Of a stretch of 64,000 nt of DNA, positions 32,901 through 41,821 are shown piece after piece. The notes beneath the pieces are model-generated. The model saw only the letters and a program-made list of their open reading frames with translations, did no database searches and was not told the DNA's origin. The translations under genes and the position numbers were made by a program. Each line of letters opens with the position of its first letter. Position 1 is the stretch's first letter. The DNA is from Flavobacteriaceae bacterium (lineage in GTDB: Bacteria > Bacteroidota > Bacteroidia > Flavobacteriales > Flavobacteriaceae), in NCBI GenBank assembly GCA_031277535.1, contig JAITMD010000020.1:1-64000 (forward strand). Direction: 5' to 3'.

Positions 32901-34408
32901 TTTCAAATTTTATATTAGCTCCTATATTAGTTCATATGGTAACAGCTATTGTATTGTTGTTTTTTTGGAAACAAGTAAAAGCACAAAAAACAATAAGCGT
33001 TATCGGTAACGTTATCGGTTTCTTAGTGAGCTGGAGACTATTTGCATTAATATGGGAAAATGGTAATATGACTATGCAAATGGGAGGATGGCAAGCTCCA
33101 TTTGGGATTACTTTTGTGGGAGATACATTGAGTGCCACTATGGTAATGCTTACAGCTATTGTTTCGTTGGCGGTGGGAATCTATTCTACAGCAGGAATTA
33201 ATACAAGTCGTATTCGCTATGGTTACTTTTTTATCTATCATTTCCTTATTATGGGATTGATGGGAGCCTTTCTAACGGGGGATATATTTAATTTATATGT
33301 GTGGTTTGAGGTAGTAATTATTTCTTCCTTTGTTCTGTTGACCTTAGGAGGAAAAAAGAGACAAATGGAAGGGGCTGTGAAGTATGTGACCATGAATATG
33401 TTGGCTTCTTCAATTTTTTTAACTGCAATAGGTATTTTATATGGGATAACAGGAAGTTTGAATATTGCGGATTTACCAGAACATGTAGCAGCTGTTGAAA
33501 ACAGAGGATTAGTTACTGTTACTGCTTTGTTGTTTTTTGTAGGTTTTGGAATTAAGTCAGCTGTGTTTCCGATGTATTTCTGGTTACCATCTTCTTATCA
33601 TACGCCACCTTCAGCTATTGGAGCTGTGTTTGGAGGGCTGTTGACTAAGATGGGAGTGTACTCAATGATTAGAGTATTTACAGTGGTATTTCAACCAGAT
33701 GATTTTGTATTGGGCGTTTTTATTGTAATCGCAATCTTAACAATGATTAGTGGTGCGCTTGGCGTTATTAATAAAAGAAATATTAGAAGAATCTTATCTT
33801 ATTTTATTGTTTGTCATATAGGATATCTGATTGCTGGAATTGGCTTATATACAGAATTAGCTTTTGTAGGAGTAGTGTTCTATTTGATTCACGATGTGAT
33901 TGTAAAGAGTAATTTTTTTATGATGAATGGTTTAATACAGAAGATACGTGAAAGTCAGGATATTTATCGCTTGGGAGGCTTTTATAAAGACTATCCTAAA
34001 TTGTCTATTGTCTTTGCTGTAATCTTGTTTTCATTAGCAGGGATTCCACCATTATCTGGATTTTGGCCAAAGATTATGTTGTTTCAAGAAGCAGTAAAAC
34101 AGGAGAATTATATTTTATTGGGAACATTAATCTTTGCGAGTTTCATTACTCTGTTTGTTGTAGCTCGTATTTGGTCAGAGGTATTTTGGAAAGATTTACC
34201 AAAACCGAATAGTGAAGAGATAGATCACTTTGCACCTTTTCACAAAACAGGGCAATGGGCTTTAGTTGTACCAGTGGTAGGATTGGCTACTATTTCTTTA
34301 TTGATTGGTTTTAAAGCGTCTTTTGTTTTAGAAGTAGCCGAACGTGTTGCGTATGAATTAAAGAATCCATCGATTTATATAGAGTCAGTAATGCATCATT
34401 TAAAATAA
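32897..34408 (+). CDS. mrpD: Na+/H+ antiporter subunit D (MrpD)
   Basis: The protein is 503 residues with about 14 helices, homologous to NuoM/NuoN proton channels. FGIKSAVFPMYFWLPSSYHT near 218-237 and then PPSAIGAVFGGLLTKMGVYS near 238-257 carry the conserved lysine, proline and His residues of the channel, and LAGIPPLSGFWPKI near 379-392 is the typical discontinuous helix. Together with MrpA it forms the second ion-conducting module. The frame begins in the last codon of mrpC and ends 7 bases before mrpE. Confidence 0.95.
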   Translation: MISNFILAPILVHMVTAIVLLFFWKQVKAQKTISVIGNVIGFLVSWRLFALIWENGNMTMQMGGWQAPFGITFVGDTLSATMVMLTAIVSLAVGIYSTAGINTSRIRYGYFFIYHFLIMGLMGAFLTGDIFNLYVWFEVVIISSFVLLTLGGKKRQMEGAVKYVTMNMLASSIFLTAIGILYGITGSLNIADLPEHVAAVENRGLVTVTALLFFVGFGIKSAVFPMYFWLPSSYHTPPSAIGAVFGGLLTKMGVYSMIRVFTVVFQPDDFVLGVFIVIAILTMISGALGVINKRNIRRILSYFIVCHIGYLIAGIGLYTELAFVGVVFYLIHDVIVKSNFFMMNGLIQKIRESQDIYRLGGFYKDYPKLSIVFAVILFSLAGIPPLSGFWPKIMLFQEAVKQENYILLGTLIFASFITLFVVARIWSEVFWKDLPKPNSEEIDHFAPFHKTGQWALVVPVVGLATISLLIGFKASFVLEVAERVAYELKNPSIYIESVMHHLK

Positions 34409-34415
34409 GCAAACT

Positions 34416-34898
34416 ATGTTGAAATTCTTTTTACTTAATTTATTATTGATGTTTGTCTGGGTTGCATTAACTGGACAATTAAACTATTCCAATTTTATAT
34501 TTGGAAGTGTAGCAGGTTTTTTTATCCTGTGGATGTTGACACGACGTTCTGTGAGTGCTGATAAAGAATACTTTTATAGAGTACCTAAGATTTTGATATT
34601 TATCTTGTATTTTCTGTACGATATGATGGAGGCAAATTTGAGAGTAGCGATTGATGTTATGACGCCTAATTACCACACAACGCCTGGAATTATAAAATAT
34701 CCTTTGGATGCAAAGACAGATTTTGAGATTACGATGCTAACCAATATTATTGCGCTAACACCAGGTACAATGGTAATTGATATAGCAAATGATAAGAGTT
34801 ATGTGTACATACATACGATGTATTTGACGGATAAAAAGAAGTTTATTAAGAACTTAAAAGCAAGAACAGAAACTAAACTATTAGAGATATTACGATGA
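34416..34898 (+). CDS. mrpE: Na+/H+ antiporter subunit E (MrpE)
   Basis: The protein is 160 residues. Two N-terminal hydrophobic helices (about 1-45) are followed by a soluble domain; LTNIIALTPGTMVIDIANDK near 108-127 is the MnhE/MrpE signature. It is a membrane-anchored accessory subunit. Its stop overlaps the mrpF start by four bases. Confidence 0.93.
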   Translation: MLKFFLLNLLLMFVWVALTGQLNYSNFIFGSVAGFFILWMLTRRSVSADKEYFYRVPKILIFILYFLYDMMEANLRVAIDVMTPNYHTTPGIIKYPLDAKTDFEITMLTNIIALTPGTMVIDIANDKSYVYIHTMYLTDKKKFIKNLKARTETKLLEILR

Positions 34899-35170
34899 CA
34901 GTTGAAGATTATTTTATATATGTAATAATGCCTATTCTGAGCGTGTCGTTAGTTTTGATATTTATTCGATTTCTGAAAGGACCAAGTGTAGGTGATCGTG
35001 TAGTAGCCTTAGATTTACTTATTACAGTAGGTGTAGGTGTGATAGGCGTTTTTAGTTTAATAGCAGATGACCCAGTCTTTTTAGATGTGGCAATGATATT
35101 GGCCTTAATTGCCTTTTTGAGTACTGTAGCATTTTCTAATTATTTGATAAAACGAAATAGAGATGATTGA
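34895..35170 (+). CDS. mrpF: Na+/H+ antiporter subunit F (MrpF)
   Basis: The protein is 91 residues with three hydrophobic helices. The stretch FLKGPSVGDRVVALDLL near 26-42, with Gly, Pro and Asp in set places, is the conserved MnhF/MrpF motif, and DVAMILALIAFLSTVAFSNY near 64-83 is the last helix. It shares eight bases with mrpG. A small membrane subunit of the complex. Confidence 0.93.
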   Translation: MTVEDYFIYVIMPILSVSLVLIFIRFLKGPSVGDRVVALDLLITVGVGVIGVFSLIADDPVFLDVAMILALIAFLSTVAFSNYLIKRNRDD

Positions 35171-35534
35171 TATATTGATAATGATATTTAGTACAGTAGG
35201 AGCTATTTTTGTTTTAATAGCTTCCATAGGTATTGTTCGAATGCCAGATTTTTACACCAGGTTGTCTATTACGATTAAGGCAGCAACTTTAGGGATTGGG
35301 TGTATTCTAACAAGTGCTGCATTGCACTTTTCTGAGTTTTCAACAACAACAAAAGTGTTAGCTATTGTGTTTTTCTTGTTTATTACCTCTCCAGTGGCTG
35401 CTTTTTTAATAGCAAGGAGTGCTTATATTTCAGGCATTAAATTGTGGAAGAAGTCGGTGGTTGATGAACTGCAAGATCGATATGACAATAAGAATGATAT
35501 TCCAAGTACTCGATGCAAAGAGGAAGAGGAATAA
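35163..35534 (+). CDS. mrpG: Na+/H+ antiporter subunit G (MrpG)
   Basis: The protein is 123 residues. Three helices carry the MnhG/PhaG pattern: ASIGIVRMPDFYTRLSITIK near 21-40 and then KAATLGIGCIL, with FITSPVAAFLIARSAYISGI near 73-92. The acidic, charged tail (DRYDNKNDIP, then KEEEE) is cytoplasmic. It is the last gene of the Mrp operon; no terminator was seen before the following S46 peptidase, whose ATG is 85 bases away. Confidence 0.93.
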   Translation: MIDILIMIFSTVGAIFVLIASIGIVRMPDFYTRLSITIKAATLGIGCILTSAALHFSEFSTTTKVLAIVFFLFITSPVAAFLIARSAYISGIKLWKKSVVDELQDRYDNKNDIPSTRCKEEEE

Positions 35535-35619
35535 TTTAAAAGGAAAAGAATAATTATACGAATTGAAGATAAGTTTGTTTAATAAGATTTATCTTCGCGG
35601 ATCTAACATACTATTTAAT

Positions 35620-37773
35620 ATGAAAAAAATTATTTTATTATTAACTGCTGTTTTGTTAGCATTTCCTGTAAAGGTAAAAGCTGATGAGGGAATGTGGTTC
35701 TTGATGTTTATCGAGCGTTTAAATCACCGCGATATGCAAAAGATGGGATTGCAATTAACAGCAGAGGAAATCTACAGCATTAATAATCATTCATTGAAAG
35801 ATGCTATTGTGCAATTTGATGGAGGATGTACAGCTGAGATTATATCTAACCAAGGTTTGGTGTTGACAAATCACCACTGTGGATATGATAAAATTGCTGC
35901 TTTGTCAACACCTCAAGATGATATTTTGACAAATGGTTTCTGGGCAAAAGATAAAGGGGCAGAGCGTGCAGCAAAAGATTTATCTGTACGTTTCTTTGTA
36001 CGTATGGATGACGTGACAAAACGTATTTTGGGTGTAGTGAATGACAAGATGCCTGAAATAGAAAGAGAAAAAGCAATTAATCAAGAGATTGCTAAGATTC
36101 AAAAAGAAAATGATGGTGGAGGGAAATATACAGTTTCTGTTAAGTCTTTCTTCCAAGGGAATGAGTACTACTACTTCGTATATGAAGACTATAAAGATGT
36201 ACGTTTGGTAGGAACACCTCCAAATAGTATTGGTAAGTTTGGTGGAGATACGGATAACTGGGAATGGCCACGCCATACAGGAGATTTCTCTATGTTCCGT
36301 GTTTATACAGATAAAAATGGAAATCCTGCAGAGTATTCAAAAGATAATGTACCAATGAAACCAAAACATTACTTGCCTGTATCATTAGGTGGAGTTAAAG
36401 AAGGAGATTTCTCTATGATTTTGGGGTACCCTGGTAGAACAAATCGTTGGATGCCAGCACAAGGAGTTAATCAAAATATAAACTATGCATATCCTGCATG
36501 GGTAGAAGGTTCTAAATTAGGAATGGACGTAATGAAAAAGTATATGGCAAAAGATGATGCTGTACGTTTAAATTATGCTTCTAAATATGCTGGTGTAGCT
36601 AACTATTGGAAAAACCGTCAAGGGATGATTGATGCATTAAATCAACATAAAACAGTAGCTACTAAAACTAAAGCTGAGAGTGATTTCCAAAAATGGGCTT
36701 CTAAAAAAGAGAATATTGCAAAATATGGAAATGCTATAGCTGATATTAATGCTTGGTATGCTGCAACAAATGATAAAGCTCGTCATGATAATTATTTAAT
36801 GACTATGTTGCGTACTTCTGCTTTAGCGGCAGCTCCTTACCGTCTTGCTGGTGGAATGGAAGCTTATATTGCAGGTGATGCTAAGAAACGTAGTGAAATG
36901 CTACCTGAATTTAAAGAGTACGTTTTGAGTATCTATAATACAATAAACGAACCTTTGGAAAAAGAGATGTTGGCTAAACAAATAGCTCTTTATGCTTCTA
37001 AAGTGAAAGGATATGAAATTGCTCCTTATGTGAAACAAATTGAGAAAGAGTACAATGGAGACTTTGAGAAATTTGTAAATGAATCATTCGACAAGAGTGT
37101 ATTTGCAAACAAGGCAAAAATGGAAGCTTTCTTAGTAGATCCTTCAAAAGTGACTGTATCAAGAGATCCATTGTTTAAATTGTCTTTGGCAATTATGGAA
37201 CACTACAGAGCTAAATCGGATGATTTAAAAGCTTTGGAAGATAAGTTCGAAAAAGCTTACCGTGCTTATGTAGACGGAGTAAGAAAAAGTAATCCAAATG
37301 GGAAATACTATCCAGATGCAAACTCTACTTTACGTTTAACGTATGGTACTGTAAAAGGATTGCCGAGAGGAAACAAAGTGAATGATGCATCAGAAAACTG
37401 GTTTACTACTTTGAAAGGAACTATTGCTAAACATAAAGCAGGAGATGAAGAGTTTGAAGTACCACAGCGTTTGATAGACTTATATAATGCTAAAGATTAT
37501 GGACGTTATGCTGATAAAGCAGGACATTTGCCTGTAAACTTCTTAACAAATCATGATATTACTGGTGGTAACTCAGGTTCTCCAGTATTGAATGGTAAAG
37601 GAGAATTAATTGGTTTAGCATTTGATGGTAATATTGAAGCGATGGCTGGTGATGTTATTTATGATCCACAATTACAAAGAACAATCAATGTTGATATTCG
37701 TTATGTATTGTTTGTAATTGACAAATTTGCTAATGCAAAACACATTGTAGATGAAATGACTATTGTAAAATAG
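35620..37773 (+). CDS. S46 family dipeptidyl-peptidase, DPP7 type
   Basis: The protein is 717 residues from ATG 35620, which starts a clean signal peptide (MKKIILLLTAVLLAFPVKVK, then ADEGMW); an earlier in-frame ATG would add 19 residues ahead of the signal. The catalytic triad of the chymotrypsin-like fold is His86 in TNHHCGYDKI, Asp in GGDTDNWEWPRHTGDF near 207-222, and Ser in TGGNSGSPV near residue 652. The residue 18 places after the serine is Gly (in LAFDGNIEAM), as in DPP7; DPP11 has Arg there, so the enzyme should prefer hydrophobic rather than acidic P1 residues. It releases dipeptides in the periplasm. A terminator follows. Confidence 0.94.
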   Translation: MKKIILLLTAVLLAFPVKVKADEGMWFLMFIERLNHRDMQKMGLQLTAEEIYSINNHSLKDAIVQFDGGCTAEIISNQGLVLTNHHCGYDKIAALSTPQDDILTNGFWAKDKGAERAAKDLSVRFFVRMDDVTKRILGVVNDKMPEIEREKAINQEIAKIQKENDGGGKYTVSVKSFFQGNEYYYFVYEDYKDVRLVGTPPNSIGKFGGDTDNWEWPRHTGDFSMFRVYTDKNGNPAEYSKDNVPMKPKHYLPVSLGGVKEGDFSMILGYPGRTNRWMPAQGVNQNINYAYPAWVEGSKLGMDVMKKYMAKDDAVRLNYASKYAGVANYWKNRQGMIDALNQHKTVATKTKAESDFQKWASKKENIAKYGNAIADINAWYAATNDKARHDNYLMTMLRTSALAAAPYRLAGGMEAYIAGDAKKRSEMLPEFKEYVLSIYNTINEPLEKEMLAKQIALYASKVKGYEIAPYVKQIEKEYNGDFEKFVNESFDKSVFANKAKMEAFLVDPSKVTVSRDPLFKLSLAIMEHYRAKSDDLKALEDKFEKAYRAYVDGVRKSNPNGKYYPDANSTLRLTYGTVKGLPRGNKVNDASENWFTTLKGTIAKHKAGDEEFEVPQRLIDLYNAKDYGRYADKAGHLPVNFLTNHDITGGNSGSPVLNGKGELIGLAFDGNIEAMAGDVIYDPQLQRTINVDIRYVLFVIDKFANAKHIVDEMTIVK

Positions 37774-37793
37774 TTGAAACAATATTGTAATAT

Positions 37794-37830
37794 AAATAGG
37801 GTAGCTCAAAAGGCTACCCTATTTCGTTTA
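37794..37830 (+). terminator. Terminator after the S46 peptidase
   Basis: A perfect 12-base stem (37794-37805 with 37813-37824), a 7-base loop and a moderately T-rich tail. Confidence 0.75.
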
Positions 37831-37903
37831 GTACTATTTATCAATAACTAAAAAATACAATAGAAAACCGTTTTTTAGTTTGTAGGATTTAATGTGAAGG
37901 GAA

Positions 37904-37934
37904 TTGGGTATGTAGTTTTTAAATTGTATCTTTA
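37904..37934 (+). promoter_or_regulatory. Promoter of the SIWN-repeat protein gene
   Basis: TTG, 20 bases, then TATCTTTA: good spacing with one mismatch in the -7 box. It lies 23 bases before the ATG. Confidence 0.5.
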
Positions 37935-37957
37935 TTTATAATTGTAAAGATCTTGGT

Positions 37958-38371
37958 ATGAATAAACTATGTGTTTTTTTGTTGTTTTGTTTTGCGACAT
38001 CAAGTTGGGGACAGATTGCCATTTATGGTGGAGAAAAGCAAGATGTGTTTTTAGGATACTTATCTCAAAGTATGTTTGCTATTAATTCTATTTGGAATGA
38101 CGGTTGTGAGTATGGTAGAGACCAAGGGGCAAATTCTATTTGGAATGAGTATGGAAAGTATGGTAGTAGTACAAGTGATTATTCTCCATGGAATGAACGT
38201 GCTAATTACCCTCCAGTATTAAAGAATGGAAGTCAATCGTTGGGTTATTTTACAACAAATAGATATAAAACTCCTCAAACGAAAGACTCATTTGCCATTG
38301 ATTTTATTCGTAATTTTAATAAAATTAAAAAGAATAAAAAGGAATGGTATAATAGCAATGTAAAGAAATAA
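37958..38371 (+). CDS. Small exported protein with SIWN/YG repeats
   Basis: The protein is 137 residues. The signal peptide MNKLCVFLLFCFATSSWGQ is followed by a GYLSQSMFAINSIWNDG start and a repetitive core (residues about 42-80) in which (D/N)SIWN-x-YGxYG units recur: NSIWNDGCEYGRD, NSIWNEYGKYGSS, YSPWNERANYPPV. Similar short secreted proteins with SIxNxYGxYGSxYS repeats occur in many bacteria and their role is unknown. The basic, Lys-rich end (KIKKNKKEWYNSNVKK) is a further feature. It is a one-gene unit with its own promoter and terminator, upstream of two larger exported proteins. Confidence 0.75.
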   Translation: MNKLCVFLLFCFATSSWGQIAIYGGEKQDVFLGYLSQSMFAINSIWNDGCEYGRDQGANSIWNEYGKYGSSTSDYSPWNERANYPPVLKNGSQSLGYFTTNRYKTPQTKDSFAIDFIRNFNKIKKNKKEWYNSNVKK

Positions 38372-38410
38372 AGACAGATTTAAAGATATAAGTTGGTAGA
38401 TAATATTTCA

Positions 38411-38446
38411 AAAAAAACGTTCATTTTGTGAACGTTTTTTTTGTTT
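38411..38446 (+). terminator. Terminator after the SIWN-repeat gene
   Basis: A 13-base stem with seven A-T pairs at its foot (38411-38423 with 38429-38441), a 5-base loop and a long T tract. Confidence 0.78.
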
Positions 38447-38475
38447 TGTAAGCGTAGTGGTTTTAAGTTTACACT

Positions 38476-39483
38476 ATGAAAAAGATTGTATTCATTCTTT
38501 GTTTATTGTGTTGCTTTGCATGCAGTAAAACCTCTAATGAACAGAGTTCCACAGTTCTGTCTTATTACTATTGGCGTACTAATTTTGACTTAGATGAGAT
38601 TGAGAAAAATAGTTTGAAAGAATTAAATGTAAAGAAACTCTATATTCGTTATTTCGATATTGCATTAAAAGGAGAGCAAGCTATTCCTGTTCGTCCCATT
38701 ATATTCAATCAACAACCACCTTTGTTAGAAGTGGTTCCTGTGATTTATATAAAAAATGAGGTAATGTTGAAGGAACATTTAAACACAAGAGAATTAGCAG
38801 AGCATTTGGTAGATTTCATTAGTCAAATTAATGAAAAGAACAATATTGATAGCCAAGAAATACAATTGGACTGTGATTGGTCTTTACAGAGTAGAGATCA
38901 CTTTTTTACATTGATTGAAGAGTTGAAAAAAGTAACTGATTGGAAGATTTCATCAACAATACGTTTACATCAAGTCAAGTATGCTTCTAAAACAGGTGTT
39001 CCAGTTGTTGATCATGGGGCATTAATGTATTATAATATGGGGCGTATCGGAGCAGATACCTTAAATTCTATTTATGATCAGTCGATTGCTAAAAAGTATA
39101 TAGGAGCGTTAGATGATTACCCCTTGCGTTTAGATTATGCCTTACCTATTTATGCTTGGGCTATTCAAATTAGAGATAAGCAAGTGGTTCGATTGATTAG
39201 TAGGGTAAGAGAAAAGGAGGTAGAAAAGCTAAAAGGAATACGAAAAGTTTCAAGTAATCGTTTTGTTGTAGAGCAGGAGGGGATGTACTTTGGGCAGCTG
39301 TTTGAGAAAGGTGATGAAATAAAGATTGAAACAACTTCGGATGTCCAATTGAAAGAAATGATTAAGGACTTGTATGAGGTAACTGATAAGCGCCCACAAG
39401 AGATAATTTTATACGATTTGAATTCAAAAAATATAATTGTTTATGATAAAGAGACCTTTAAAGAAATGGCTAATAGCAGGTAG
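38476..39483 (+). CDS. Lipoprotein resembling DUF3142-type TIM-barrel proteins
   Basis: A lipoprotein signal (MKKIVFILCLLCCFACSKTS) puts the anchor at Cys16. The next roughly 220 residues contain LSYYYWRTNFDLDEIEKNSL, LNVKKLYIRYFDIAL, EIQLDCDWSLQSRDHFF and ALMYYNMGRIG, a spacing of strands and acidic residues like DUF3142 or glycoside-hydrolase-like TIM barrels. That assignment is by eye and moderate. The C-terminal 90 residues are unassigned. Its last 41 bases overlap the start of the next gene in another frame, so the two proteins are probably made in a coupled way and work together. Likely attached to a membrane facing the periplasm. Confidence 0.75.
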   Translation: MKKIVFILCLLCCFACSKTSNEQSSTVLSYYYWRTNFDLDEIEKNSLKELNVKKLYIRYFDIALKGEQAIPVRPIIFNQQPPLLEVVPVIYIKNEVMLKEHLNTRELAEHLVDFISQINEKNNIDSQEIQLDCDWSLQSRDHFFTLIEELKKVTDWKISSTIRLHQVKYASKTGVPVVDHGALMYYNMGRIGADTLNSIYDQSIAKKYIGALDDYPLRLDYALPIYAWAIQIRDKQVVRLISRVREKEVEKLKGIRKVSSNRFVVEQEGMYFGQLFEKGDEIKIETTSDVQLKEMIKDLYEVTDKRPQEIILYDLNSKNIIVYDKETFKEMANSR

Positions 39484-41755
39484 CTTACTGGCTGTTTTGG
39501 GTACAAGTGTTTATACGTATGGTTGTGCTGACGGATGGTGGAGTTATGGAAGTTCGTCTTCTTTTTCTCCAGAGTCTTTTGCTGACAAATCATACACCCC
39601 TTTATTTTATGCTCCTTATGACCGATTCTATAATGGGGCTTATATGTATAATGGGGGAATGTTTAATGATGAGATATTAGAAGATTGGACAGCTTATCTG
39701 AAAGGGGCATTAAACAAGGAAGTTGTAGAGAAATACTTGTTGAATGTCAAAGAAAATGCTGATGATATCTATAGTATGTATAGTGATTGGAGCAAAAAGA
39801 AAAACATAGCGAGTGCTACAAAATGGAATCTTAAAAACGAGAAGATTGCAAACTTCGTTGCCTTTTTATATTATAGTAGTGAAATAGAAAGCTATAGTAA
39901 TGCTACTTATAACTATTGGGATTATGATAATCACGTAACCGTTTATATGGATGAAAACCAAGTAGCAAAAGTCGAAAAGTTTTATAACAAAGTGAAAGGA
40001 AGCGATGTTTTCTTTAGCAATCGTATGTGGTTTCAGGTAATGAAAGCGAAGTTTTATTCGTCTAATAAGTTTTCTACTGTAGCCTACTTTGATAAAACGG
40101 CTAAAGATCAACCTAAGAATGCATTGTATTATCGTGCTTTAGGGTATGTTGCAGGGGCATATCAAGGGCAAGGTATGACAGAGAAGGCAAATGTTATATA
40201 TGCAGAAGTATTTAATGGTTATCCAACCATGAGACAAGTAGCTACTTATAATTATAAAGTGCAAGATAACGCAGGTTTAAATAATATGTTGAAAGCAGCA
40301 CCTAATAAAGAGGTTCAGGCTTCTATTTTGGCTATGCAAGCATATTATAACGATGCCAATTTGATGGAGTCTATGCAGAAAATTTATGAAGTAGATTCTA
40401 AGAGTCCTCATATTAATTATCTTTTGACACGTTGGGTAAATATACAGGAAAATAGTGTGTTGCAATTCCGCGATGAAAAGTTTAAGAGTAGTAAAGAATA
40501 TTTTTCTAAGATAAAGAACAAGGTTAATCAGAAAGGATTGAAATGGATAAAGTCTGTGGCAGCACAACCTGATAAAGTTGATTCTCCTGTTTTATGGACT
40601 TTAGCGAGTGGATATTTAGATATTTTTCAAGGAAATTATAAAGAAGCGACAACTGCTTTTGACATAGCTAAAGGACAAGCAAAGAATGATGAGTTAACGT
40701 TAAAACAAATCCGTTTGTTTAATTTGATTAATAAAGTATCTCAGGTAAAAAAGGTAGATGCTTCTATAGAAGCTACTTTGTTAGCAGATATGAAGTGGTT
40801 GTATAAAGATATTCGTCCGAACAGTTCATACGAGGATAGTTTTAGATATGAATATGCAGTGGACTGGATCAGACAATATTTATCAACAGTATATAAAGAA
40901 CAAGGTAATACTGTGATGAGTGAAGTAATGTATTCAGATGTGTCTTTTTATGCGAATGAGAAGAATAGTAAAATGATGGAAGCTTTCTTTTTAAGCGATA
41001 AGAAGACTGCTTTTGAGAAAGTAATTACAGATGCCTATCAGTATAATATCAACGATATTTATGAAAGAAGGGGTATCTATATGTTCTACGAAAATAGAAT
41101 AGAAGAAGCTATTACAGAGTTTAAGAAAACAAAATCAGTACAAGTTGCTACAGATTATGAAGGACAACCAATTATAGCAGAGTATGGTAATTCAGAACTG
41201 TATGGTAATCCATTTAATGGCAAAATACAAGATTGTAATGATTGTGATCATGCTGCAAAACAAAGTGTAAAGTATACAAAGCTTTCTTTGGCAATAAAGG
41301 TTAAGGAGATGCAAGACAAAATTGCGAAAGGAGAAGACGTATTTAATAATGCTTTGTTGGTAGGTAATGCTTTTTACAATATCTCGTATTTTGGAAATGC
41401 ACGTTCGTTTTATAGTAATTCGCTTGTAGGAGAATACGGTAATTATATATCAGAAGGCAGTCAGAAGTTTTTGATGAATATGAACAATGTACGCAAGTAC
41501 TATACAATAGCTAAAGAAGCCGCTACAACAAAAGAACAAAAAGCAAAGATGGCTTATTTAGATGCGAAGTTAGAAAGAAACGAGTTCTATCAAAAGCAGT
41601 ATTTTAGCAAAGGTAGTTATTGGGGATATGATCAGGTTATGTTCAAAAAATGGTCAGGATTTAAAGAATTATCTACACAATATAGTGATACCAAATATTA
41701 TCAAGACGTAATTCGTGAATGTGGATATTTTAGAAAGTATTTAGGAATGAATTAG
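39443..41755 (+). CDS. Large exported protein with TPR-like helices (770 aa)
   Basis: ATG 39443 (MIKRPLKKWLIAGSLLAVLG) gives a positively charged start and a hydrophobic segment; a TTG two codons earlier is a weaker option. Cys28 in SVYTYGCADGWW might be lipidated, although the lipobox is poor. The next part is aromatic and Ser-rich (WWSYGSSSSFSPESF), then helical repeats from about 100 to 740 resemble TPR or similar units (YYRALGYVAGAYQGQGMTEK, YFGNARSFYSNSLVGEYGN), and a CNDCDH motif lies near 598. It overlaps the upstream lipoprotein gene by 41 bases and is followed by a strong terminator. I do not recognise a named family. Confidence 0.8.
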   Translation: MIKRPLKKWLIAGSLLAVLGTSVYTYGCADGWWSYGSSSSFSPESFADKSYTPLFYAPYDRFYNGAYMYNGGMFNDEILEDWTAYLKGALNKEVVEKYLLNVKENADDIYSMYSDWSKKKNIASATKWNLKNEKIANFVAFLYYSSEIESYSNATYNYWDYDNHVTVYMDENQVAKVEKFYNKVKGSDVFFSNRMWFQVMKAKFYSSNKFSTVAYFDKTAKDQPKNALYYRALGYVAGAYQGQGMTEKANVIYAEVFNGYPTMRQVATYNYKVQDNAGLNNMLKAAPNKEVQASILAMQAYYNDANLMESMQKIYEVDSKSPHINYLLTRWVNIQENSVLQFRDEKFKSSKEYFSKIKNKVNQKGLKWIKSVAAQPDKVDSPVLWTLASGYLDIFQGNYKEATTAFDIAKGQAKNDELTLKQIRLFNLINKVSQVKKVDASIEATLLADMKWLYKDIRPNSSYEDSFRYEYAVDWIRQYLSTVYKEQGNTVMSEVMYSDVSFYANEKNSKMMEAFFLSDKKTAFEKVITDAYQYNINDIYERRGIYMFYENRIEEAITEFKKTKSVQVATDYEGQPIIAEYGNSELYGNPFNGKIQDCNDCDHAAKQSVKYTKLSLAIKVKEMQDKIAKGEDVFNNALLVGNAFYNISYFGNARSFYSNSLVGEYGNYISEGSQKFLMNMNNVRKYYTIAKEAATTKEQKAKMAYLDAKLERNEFYQKQYFSKGSYWGYDQVMFKKWSGFKELSTQYSDTKYYQDVIRECGYFRKYLGMN

Positions 41756-41762
41756 TCTCAAT

Positions 41763-41798
41763 ATAAAAAAGCTCAAGATAACTCTTGAGCTTTTTTAT
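41763..41798. terminator. Bidirectional terminator between convergent genes
   Basis: A perfect 16-base stem (41763-41778 with 41783-41798) with a 4-base loop, flanked by A on one side and T on the other; it serves the TPR-like gene and the minus-strand pair. Confidence 0.85.
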
Positions 41799-41821
41799 GT
41801 TTTATATGTAACTTGTTTGTT

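Noticed and set aside
39437..39483. Frameshift joining the lipoprotein and TPR-like genes
   Set aside because: The downstream gene has its own start with a charged, hydrophobic signal region, and both frames read cleanly to normal ends, so they are two overlapping genes.
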